This document shows positions 1 to 4,981 of a stretch of 9,301 nucleotides of DNA, one piece after another; positions within the stretch are counted from its first letter, which is position 1, and the number at the start of each line of letters is the position of its first letter. Made by a program: the position numbers and the translations under genes. Source of the stretch: DATFDN01 sp049591635 (GTDB lineage: Bacteria; Pseudomonadota; Alphaproteobacteria; Acetobacterales; Acetobacteraceae); the NCBI GenBank assembly GCA_049591635.1, contig JBAWFF010000150.1:1-9301 (forward strand), written 5' to 3'. Below the pieces are notes generated by a model, which was not told the origin of the DNA, did no database searches, and saw only the letters and a program-made list of their open reading frames with translations.

Positions 1-936
1 ATCCACCCGCCCGCCGAATCGGCCCGCGATCGCCTGGGCGATGGTGGCGTGGGTGCCGATCGCGGTGAACAGGTGCACGACATCATCGGAGATCTCGCGG
101 CTCATCTCCGCCCACTTCCCCTCCTTCGACAGCGCGTTCAGCTTGCGTCCGAGATCGCCCAGATCGTGCATCTCGAGCACCGGCCAATACCCGGGCGTCG
201 AGCCGTAGAACGCGATCCGCCCACGTGCGACCTCGACCATCCGCGCAACCGCCGCTTGATCGGCGCCGGTCGCGATGAAGCCGCCGCCGGCGATCTCGAA
301 GCCCGCGCGCTCGCGCCCGGTGCGCGCGAACCCCTCCGCCAGTCGCGGCATCACCTCTTCTTCCAGGTATTTGCGCGTGCAGAACCCATGCAGCCGCACG
401 CCATCGGCGACCTCGCCCGCCAATCGCAGCGAATGCGGCCCGACGGCGGCGAGCGTGACCGGCACCATCGGCAGGTTCAGCGACGGCGGCACGAAATAGG
501 GTGGCATCAGCGTGAAATTGTAGTGCACGCCCTCGAAGCGCAGGCGCTCGCCGGTTTGCCAACTAGTCCAGATCGCTCGCAACGCCCGCACATACTCGCG
601 CAACCGCGGCGCCGGCGCGGACCAGGGGACCGAGAAGCGGCGTTCGTTGTGCGGGCGGATCTGCGGACCGAGCCCCAGCACGAAGCGTCCGCGCGAGGCG
701 ATCTGCAAGTCCCAACTCGCGTTGGCGACCACCATCGGGCTGCGCGGGAAGGCGATGGCGACCGAGGTGGCGAGCTCCACCCGCTCCGTCGCCAGCGCGG
801 CAAGCGCGTGCGGCAGGAACGGGTCGTGCTTGTTCTCGCTCGTCAGCAGCGCGTCGTACCCGGCCGCCTCCGCGTCGCGCGCGGCCACCGGGACGCGCCG
901 CAGATCGTCCTGCGGCAGCGTCGTCATCACCCGCAT
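1..936 (-). CDS. LLM class flavin/F420-dependent oxidoreductase (luciferase-like), 3' end outside window
   Basis: The reading frame is open from the ATG at 936-934 to the left edge, giving 312 codons without a stop. It is therefore partial at its C-terminus, probably lacking only a short tail, since the family is usually about 320-350 residues. The product is a luciferase-like TIM-barrel oxidoreductase using reduced flavin or F420. Visible family features are an early strand plus the AGYDALLTSENKHDPFL segment (residues 25-41), the LATSVAIAFPRSP strand (55-67), SRGRFVLGLGPQI (81-93) and the barrel strand around LAAVGPHSLRLAGEVADGV (162-180). From memory it resembles the TIGR03617 (MSMEG_2256-type) F420-dependent group; whether it uses F420 or FMN cannot be told here. 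The start lies 3 nt after the stop of the upstream enoyl-CoA hydratase gene, and no strong Shine-Dalgarno sequence is visible, so translation is probably coupled. A second ATG at 927-925 is a possible alternative start. The two genes form a minus-strand operon. Confidence 0.88.
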   Translation of the reverse strand, partial: MRVMTTLPQDDLRRVPVAARDAEAAGYDALLTSENKHDPFLPHALAALATERVELATSVAIAFPRSPMVVANASWDLQIASRGRFVLGLGPQIRPHNERRFSVPWSAPAPRLREYVRALRAIWTSWQTGERLRFEGVHYNFTLMPPYFVPPSLNLPMVPVTLAAVGPHSLRLAGEVADGVRLHGFCTRKYLEEEVMPRLAEGFARTGRERAGFEIAGGGFIATGADQAAVARMVEVARGRIAFYGSTPGYWPVLEMHDLGDLGRKLNALSKEGKWAEMSREISDDVVHLFTAIGTHATIAQAIAGRFGGRVD

Positions 937-939
937 GGG

Positions 940-1722
940 TCAGTGGCCCTTGAAGATCGGCCGACGCTTCTCCGCGAATGCCTTGACCGCCTCGTGATGA
1001 TCCTCCGACAGCCCGGTACGCGCTTGATGCACGGCCTCCAGATCGCACACGGTGTCCAGCGTCTCGGTCTCGGCGGCGTTCAGGTTGCGCTTCATGTACC
1101 CATAGGCGAGCAGCGGACCGGCGGCGAAGCGCCGCGCCAGCGCCATCGTCGCCCCACGCAGTTCGCCATCGTCCTCCACCTGCGTCACCAGGCCGATCGC
1201 CGCCGCGCGTTCCGCGTCGATCACTTCTCCGGTCAGATACATCTCGCGCGCGCGGGCGGGGCCGACGACCTGGGTTAGCAGCCACGTTCCCCCGAAATCA
1301 CCCGAGTACGCGATCCCCGCGAAGGCGGTGCCGAACCGGGCCGAACGCCCCGCCACACGGAGGTCGCAGGCCATCGCGAGGCCGAGGCCGGCGCCAACCG
1401 CGACACCGTTGACCATGCCGATGATCACCTTCGGATGGCGGCGCATCATCCGCGGCAGTTCGTGCATCCGCGACAAGCGCGTCACGCGTTCCTCGTAGGT
1501 CTGATGCGTGCGACGCGCCATGTCCTTCACGTCCCCGCCGGCACAGAAGCCACGCCCGGCGCCGGTGATGACGATGGCACCCACCGCCGAATCGTCGGCC
1601 AGCCGCGCCAGGCTTTCCCGCAAACCGCCTAGCATCTCCTGCGACAGCGCGTTCAGCCGATCAGGCCGGTTCAGGGTGACGATGGCCACGCCGTCCTCGA
1701 TCGTTTCCACTACGTCCGCCAT
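940..1722 (-). CDS. Enoyl-CoA hydratase/isomerase family protein (crotonase fold)
   Basis: The product has 260 residues, the normal length for a crotonase-fold enzyme acting on CoA thioesters in the cytoplasm. The two oxyanion-hole regions are clear: GAGRGFCAGGDVKDM at 54-68 and NGVAVGAGLGLAMACDLRVA at 105-124. The helix region FGGTWLLTQVVG (143-154) and the LTGEVIDAERAAAIGLV segment (163-179) follow in the usual order. The classical hydratase glutamates (rat mitochondrial ECH Glu144 and Glu164) appear to be replaced by Gly114 and roughly Phe134. Asp142, in the SGDFGGTW segment, sits where PaaG-type isomerases and 4-chlorobenzoyl-CoA dehalogenase carry a catalytic Asp. The exact reaction (isomerisation, hydration or other) is therefore open. 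I chose the ATG at 1722 because GGAGAGG lies just upstream (1732-1726) and residue 1 matches family N-termini; the frame is open further upstream, but that would overlap the divergent gene. It is the first gene of a minus-strand operon with the luciferase-like gene. Confidence 0.92.
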   Translation of the reverse strand: MADVVETIEDGVAIVTLNRPDRLNALSQEMLGGLRESLARLADDSAVGAIVITGAGRGFCAGGDVKDMARRTHQTYEERVTRLSRMHELPRMMRRHPKVIIGMVNGVAVGAGLGLAMACDLRVAGRSARFGTAFAGIAYSGDFGGTWLLTQVVGPARAREMYLTGEVIDAERAAAIGLVTQVEDDGELRGATMALARRFAAGPLLAYGYMKRNLNAAETETLDTVCDLEAVHQARTGLSEDHHEAVKAFAEKRRPIFKGH

Positions 1723-1725
1723 GAG

Positions 1726-1732
1726 CCTCTCC
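1726..1732 (-). promoter_or_regulatory. Ribosome binding site of the enoyl-CoA hydratase gene
   Basis: GGAGAGG on the minus strand, with the GGAG core 6 nt before the ATG at 1722. It supports this start over in-frame upstream codons that would run into the divergent gene. Confidence 0.6.
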
Positions 1733-1752
1733 GTTCCTTGGCCCGGGAGCTT

Positions 1753-1770
1753 GGCGGGCGGGCGGGCGGC
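1753..1770. repeat. (GGCG)n short tandem repeat in the divergent intergenic region
   Basis: Four tandem GGCG units followed by a partial unit (GC). The tract has three GGG runs flanked by GG pairs, separated by single C residues, so it could in principle fold as a small G-quadruplex on the plus strand or change length by slippage. It lies in the only 82 nt between the divergent hydratase (start 1722) and luciferase-like (start 1805) genes, roughly 30-35 nt from either start codon, so both promoters must overlap or abut it. No convincing -35/-10 pair or operator palindrome was recognised in this gap. Any function is inference. Confidence 0.5.
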
Positions 1771-1792
1771 AGGCAACCTCGCCGAACCAGAC

Positions 1793-1799
1793 GGGGAGG
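1793..1799 (+). promoter_or_regulatory. Ribosome binding site of the plus-strand LLM gene
   Basis: GGGGAGG placed 5 nt before the ATG at 1805. It fixes this start among several in-frame upstream codons, all of which fall inside the opposite-strand hydratase gene. Confidence 0.7.
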
Positions 1800-1804
1800 C
1801 GTCC

Positions 1805-2791
1805 ATGATGCTGCCACTCGAGACGCGCCTGCGCATCGGCGTGCAGACCATCCACCGGCGAACCGAGCCCGCGACGGCGCCGTGGGAGCCGCGCATCGAC
1901 GAGCTGGTCTCCTTGGTCGAGTTGGTGGATCGCAGCGGCTACGACTCGCTGTGGGTCGGCGATCACATCTCGTTCGCCATACCGATCCTCGACCCGCTGC
2001 TTCAGCTCGCGCAGGCGGCGGTCGTCAGCCGCCGGCTCCTGCTCGGCACCGGCGTCTATCTGCTGCCGCTGCGCCATCCCGCGCCAGTGGCCAAGCAGGT
2101 GGCGACGCTCGATCACCTCACGGAGGGGCGGCTGATCTTCGGGGTCGGGGTGGGCGGGGAATTCCCCCAGGAATACGCGGTCTGCGGCGTGCCGCTGGCG
2201 GAGCGCGGCGCGCGTCTGACGGAAGGCGTCGGCCTGCTCCGCGAGTTGTGGTCCGGCGCGCCGGTCAGTCACGAAAGCGGCTTTTACGGCGGCTTCCATG
2301 ACGTGGCGATGCGCCCGGCCCCGCGCCAGCCGGGCGGCCCGCCGATCTGGTTCGGCGGCCGGAGCAAAGGCGCGCTGGCGCGCACCGGACGGCTGGGCGA
2401 CGGGTATATCTCCTACGTCGTCACCCCGGATATGTACGCCGACGCGCTCGCCGGGATCGAAGCGGCGATGACGCGGGCCGGGCGCACCCCGCGAGCTTTC
2501 GGCACCGGGCATCTGCTGTTCACCCGGATGGACGGCAGCTTCGACGCGGCACTCGATGCCGCGTCAGCCGCGCTGTCGGTGCGCTACGCGATGGATTTCC
2601 GTCGGCCGGCGCAAAAATACTGTGCGCTGGGCACGCCGACGGAGGTCGCGACGCGCATCCGCGCCTTCCACGAGGCGGGCGTCCGCCACGTCGTCCTCGA
2701 CTTCGTCGGCCCGTATGAGGACCGCGACCGGCAGATCGCCTGGTTCGCCCAGGAAGCGATGCCGCTGCTCGCGGACCTTACGCACGCGTAG
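1805..2791 (+). CDS. LLM class flavin/F420-dependent oxidoreductase (luciferase-like)
   Basis: Complete 328-residue protein of the bacterial luciferase-like TIM-barrel superfamily, which uses reduced FMN or F420 to oxidise or reduce small organic substrates in the cytoplasm. Family landmarks in order are the N-terminal RIGVQT strand (10-15), SGYDSLWVGDHISF (44-57), LLLGTGVYLLPLRHP (78-92), KQVATLDHLTEGRLIFGVGVGG (97-118), the GPPIWFGGRSKGALARTGRLGDGYI segment (178-202) and the C-terminal GTPTEVATRIRAFHEAG block (276-292). From memory the spacing resembles the TIGR03619-like F420 group, but the cofactor cannot be decided from sequence. It differs clearly from the minus-strand luciferase-like gene at 1-936, so the two are not a recent tandem duplication. 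It is divergent from the hydratase operon across an 82-nt gap, suggesting shared control. The start is supported by a strong Shine-Dalgarno sequence 5 nt upstream. Confidence 0.92.
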   Translation: MMLPLETRLRIGVQTIHRRTEPATAPWEPRIDELVSLVELVDRSGYDSLWVGDHISFAIPILDPLLQLAQAAVVSRRLLLGTGVYLLPLRHPAPVAKQVATLDHLTEGRLIFGVGVGGEFPQEYAVCGVPLAERGARLTEGVGLLRELWSGAPVSHESGFYGGFHDVAMRPAPRQPGGPPIWFGGRSKGALARTGRLGDGYISYVVTPDMYADALAGIEAAMTRAGRTPRAFGTGHLLFTRMDGSFDAALDAASAALSVRYAMDFRRPAQKYCALGTPTEVATRIRAFHEAGVRHVVLDFVGPYEDRDRQIAWFAQEAMPLLADLTHA

Positions 2792-3024
2792 TGACCGAGT
2801 TCGAGGACATGCGGCGCCTCAGGGCATGCGTCCGGCGCAGCCGTGCTGTCGCCGATATGACGAAAAGAGGAACTCGAGCAGATGGCAGCCAGCCAAATGG
2901 CCCCGGAGCACAACCACCTCAATGCGCTGCTGGATAAGGAATAGCCTGCCCGCTTTATGGCGTTTCCCAAACCACGGCTTGGCCTGCCGTTTCCTAGACT
3001 TACCTCTGGCATCTTGACTCGCAT

Positions 3025-3077
3025 CCGTCTTGCCCGCGAAAGCGGACATCCAGGCGAAGCTTGCGCGGGAATGACGG
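3025..3077. repeat. REP-like dispersed palindromic element
   Basis: Imperfect inverted repeat. Left arm 3025-3043 and right arm 3059-3077 match at 16 of 19 positions around a 15-nt loop, and the core CCCGCGAAAGC pairs with GCTTGCGCGGG with one mismatch. The pattern of a CCCGCGAAAGCGG core, then CATCCAG, then CGCGGGAATGACGG is, from memory, that of a very common intergenic repeat in proteobacterial genomes (often mistranslated as peptides such as RESGHPG...GMT). It lies 70-123 nt upstream of the hydrolase start and could form a hairpin in a 5' leader. It is not followed by a T tract, so it is not a typical terminator. Confidence 0.7.
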
Positions 3078-3133
3078 CCGAGTGTTCGGACACGGTGGGC
3101 CGAGACCCAGCCGGACGCGTGACCACACTGGCG

Positions 3134-3140
3134 AAGGAGA
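3134..3140 (+). promoter_or_regulatory. Ribosome binding site of the alpha/beta hydrolase gene
   Basis: AAGGAGA, close to the consensus, 7 nt before the ATG at 3148. It decides for this start over the in-frame codons further upstream, which lie in and around the palindromic repeat. Confidence 0.75.
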
Positions 3141-3147
3141 ATTGCCC

Positions 3148-3903
3148 ATGCCGTTCTACGAAAAAGGCGACGTCCGCATCCGCTATGAGGAGGTCGGCAC
3201 CGGGTTCCCGCTGCTGGTCACCCCCGGCGGAGGCTTGAACTCCCGGGTCAGCTTTTGGCCCTCTGCGGTGTTCAACGCCATGGAAGCCTTCAAAAGCGAC
3301 TTCCGCTGCATCACGATGGACCAACGCAACGCGACTGGTGGCGAATCCAGCGGCCCGGTTCCGGTCGATGACCCGTGGGGTGCCTTCGCGGACGACCAAC
3401 TGGGGTTGATGGACCATCTCGGCATCCGTGAGTTCTTCTACATGGGCTACTGCATTGGCGGCCCATTCGGCCTCAAGCTCATGCAACGCGCGCCGAAGCG
3501 CGTAGTGGCGAGCGTGCTCTGCCAGCCGGTTGGGCATCGGCCGGAGAACCCGGACGTCATGTACAACTCCGGGCGGGATGTCTGGGCTCCCGAACTGCGC
3601 GCTCGGCGGCCCGACGTCAGCATGGCGACGATCGAGAGTTACCTGCACAATCTCTACCGCGCTCGGCCTGACTTCGTGTACAGCGTGTCGCGCGACTTCG
3701 CGCGGTCTTGCCGGACGCCGATGCTCGTCCTACCGGACGACACCCCCGCGCACCCGCACCAAACCGCCATGGATATCGCGGCGCTGGCGCCGGAGGCCGA
3801 GGTGACGGTCTATCCCTGGCGAGAGCCCCCGGAGTTGCTCGCTCGCACGATCAATCGGGTGCGCACCTTCCTGCGAGTGCATCAACCGGTGACAGCCGCG
3901 TAA
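3148..3903 (+). CDS. Alpha/beta hydrolase family protein with a Cys nucleophile motif
   Basis: The 251-residue product has an alpha/beta hydrolase layout: N-terminal strands, an oxyanion loop TPGGGLNS (25-32), the MDQRNATGGES turn (57-67), the nucleophile elbow GYCIGGPF (100-107), then VLPDDTPAHPHQ (194-205), where the acid residue (Asp197 or Asp198) is expected. The elbow nucleophile is Cys102 rather than Ser, as in dienelactone hydrolase (GYCLGG), although the rest of the chain is not of the dienelactone hydrolase family. No His occupies the usual place before the last helix; the segment there reads YPWREPPE (222-229), and the only later His is His245 near the C-terminus. From memory, GxCIGG, PDDxPAHP and PW(K/R)EP are shared by uncharacterised proteobacterial homologues, so the gene looks intact. 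The substrate is unknown. The chain has no signal peptide or membrane segment, so it should be cytoplasmic. It is followed 14 nt later by the aldo/keto reductase gene. Confidence 0.88.
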   Translation: MPFYEKGDVRIRYEEVGTGFPLLVTPGGGLNSRVSFWPSAVFNAMEAFKSDFRCITMDQRNATGGESSGPVPVDDPWGAFADDQLGLMDHLGIREFFYMGYCIGGPFGLKLMQRAPKRVVASVLCQPVGHRPENPDVMYNSGRDVWAPELRARRPDVSMATIESYLHNLYRARPDFVYSVSRDFARSCRTPMLVLPDDTPAHPHQTAMDIAALAPEAEVTVYPWREPPELLARTINRVRTFLRVHQPVTAA

Positions 3904-3910
3904 AGGGGAG
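3904..3910 (+). promoter_or_regulatory. Ribosome binding site deciding the TTG start of the aldo/keto reductase
   Basis: AGGGGAG begins directly after the hydrolase stop codon (3901-3903) and ends 7 nt before TTG 3918-3920. There is no in-frame ATG close by, and the TTG places the protein start exactly at the conserved aldo/keto reductase N-terminus. Confidence 0.7.
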
Positions 3911-3917
3911 AGCCGCT

Positions 3918-4922
3918 TTGCAATGCCGCCAGCTCGGCGCCGCCGGTCCGCGTGTCTCGGCCCTCGGGCTCGGCTGTATGGGCATGTCGGGCATGTACGG
4001 TCCCGCCGATCGGGCGGAGAGCATCGCCACCATCCATGCCGCGCTCGACGCCGGGATCACGCTGCTCGATAGCGGCGACTTCTACGGCATGGGCCACAAC
4101 GAGATGCTGATCGGCGAGGCGCTGAAGGGTCGCAACCGCGACGGCGTGCTCATCAGCGTCAAGTTCGGCGCCCTGCGCGATCCGGCCGGCGGCTGGTCGG
4201 GCCACGATTCGCGCCCGCAAGCGGTGAAGAACTTCCTCGCCTATTCGCTCACCCGGCTGGGGGTCGATTACATCGACATCTACCGCCCGGCGCGGCTCGA
4301 TCCGGATGTGCCGATCGAGGACACGGTCGGGGCGATCGCCGACATGGTGAAGGCGGGCCATGTGCGGTACATCGGCCTGTCGGAGGTCGGCGCCGAGACG
4401 ATCCGCCGCGCCGCCGCCGTTCACCCGATCAGCGACTTGCAGATCGAATACTCGCTGCTGTCGCGCGGCATCGAGGACGGCATCCTCGCCGCCTGCCGCG
4501 CGCTTGGCATCGGCATCACCGCGTACGGCGTCCTGGCACGCGGCCTCATCAGCGGCCATTGGCGCAAGGACTCGGCCGTCCCGGGCGACTTGCGTGCGCA
4601 CAGTCCGCGATTCCAGGGCACCAACGTGGACAGCAATCTCGGCCTCGTGGAGCGCCTGCAGGCGATCGCGCAGACCCGGGGCGTGAGCGTCGCGCAACTC
4701 GCCATCGGCTGGGTGTCCGCACGGGGCGAGGACATCGTGCCCCTGATCGGTGCCCGTCGGCGCGATCGTCTGACCGAGGCGCTCGGTGCGCTCGATTTGC
4801 ACCTCATGCCGGCCGACCTGGCCGCGATCGAGGAGGCTGTCCCGAAGGGCGCGGCCGCGGGCTCGCGCTACGCGGCTGCCCAGATGGCCCATCTCGACAG
4901 CGAGGGCGCGGCGCACGACTGA
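3918..4922 (+). CDS. Aldo/keto reductase family oxidoreductase (TTG start)
   Basis: Complete 334-residue protein, the usual length for a YajO/AKR13-like NADPH-dependent aldo/keto reductase with a TIM barrel. The N-terminus MQCRQLGAAGPRVSALGLGC followed by MGMSG is the family signature and requires TTG 3918 as start. Tetrad residues Asp51 and Tyr56 (LLDSGDFYG) and Lys82 (SVKFG) are present. The fourth position, usually His in an HR.DP motif, reads YRPARLDP (122-129), so His appears replaced by Ala125. The NADPH-binding loops are recognisable around GLSEVGAETIRRA (153-165), LQIEYSLLSRGIE (174-186) and VPLIGARRRDRL (274-285). From memory the YRPARLDP variant recurs in a subfamily of bacterial homologues, so it is probably genuine chemistry, perhaps on substrates not needing the His. 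The gene probably shares a transcript with the hydrolase. The substrate is unknown. Confidence 0.92.
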   Translation: MQCRQLGAAGPRVSALGLGCMGMSGMYGPADRAESIATIHAALDAGITLLDSGDFYGMGHNEMLIGEALKGRNRDGVLISVKFGALRDPAGGWSGHDSRPQAVKNFLAYSLTRLGVDYIDIYRPARLDPDVPIEDTVGAIADMVKAGHVRYIGLSEVGAETIRRAAAVHPISDLQIEYSLLSRGIEDGILAACRALGIGITAYGVLARGLISGHWRKDSAVPGDLRAHSPRFQGTNVDSNLGLVERLQAIAQTRGVSVAQLAIGWVSARGEDIVPLIGARRRDRLTEALGALDLHLMPADLAAIEEAVPKGAAAGSRYAAAQMAHLDSEGAAHD

Positions 4923-4981
4923 GATTGCATACGAAGCCTTTACCTTTGGCCCGCAAGCTGGGTGCAGCAGGCGGAGCCGCC

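Larger units (their letters stand above)
2792..3147. other. Intergenic region (356 nt) with a palindromic repeat, no convincing gene
   Basis: This gap separates the luciferase-like gene from the alpha/beta hydrolase gene. It appears somewhat less GC-rich than its surroundings. It holds a REP-like palindrome (3025-3077) and a small dyad at 3082-3093 (GTGT, TCGG loop, ACAC). A 20-codon ORF at 2882-2944 follows an AAGAGGAA stretch; its frame stays open only a few codons upstream (to a TGA), so it may be a random ORF or a gene remnant. A TTGACT hexamer at 3014-3019 has no good -10 partner. The promoter of the hydrolase operon is expected here but could not be placed. No T-rich terminator is seen after 2791. 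Confidence 0.6.

Noticed and set aside
563..1285. Long minus-strand and plus-strand open frames overlapping the first two genes
   Set aside because: They are arginine- and proline-rich shadow frames of GC-rich coding DNA without recognisable domains.
1508..1804. An upstream extension of the plus-strand luciferase-like gene
   Set aside because: It runs antisense through the hydratase-fold gene, and GGGGAGG directly supports the ATG at 1805.
1723..1896. An N-terminal extension of the hydratase-fold gene to an ATG at 1896
   Set aside because: It would overlap the divergent luciferase-like gene, its residues do not look like the family, and the ATG at 1722 has a good ribosome binding site.
3014..3019. 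TTGACT as a -35 box for the hydrolase operon
   Set aside because: The expected -10 region falls in the GC-rich palindrome arm and has no TATAAT-like sequence.
3025..3077. The palindrome as a rho-independent terminator
   Set aside because: It has a 15-nt loop, no following T tract, and lies more than 230 nt after the upstream gene.
4559..4981. An N-terminal extension of the chemoreceptor
   Set aside because: It lies out of frame inside the aldo/keto reductase gene and has low-complexity shadow composition.
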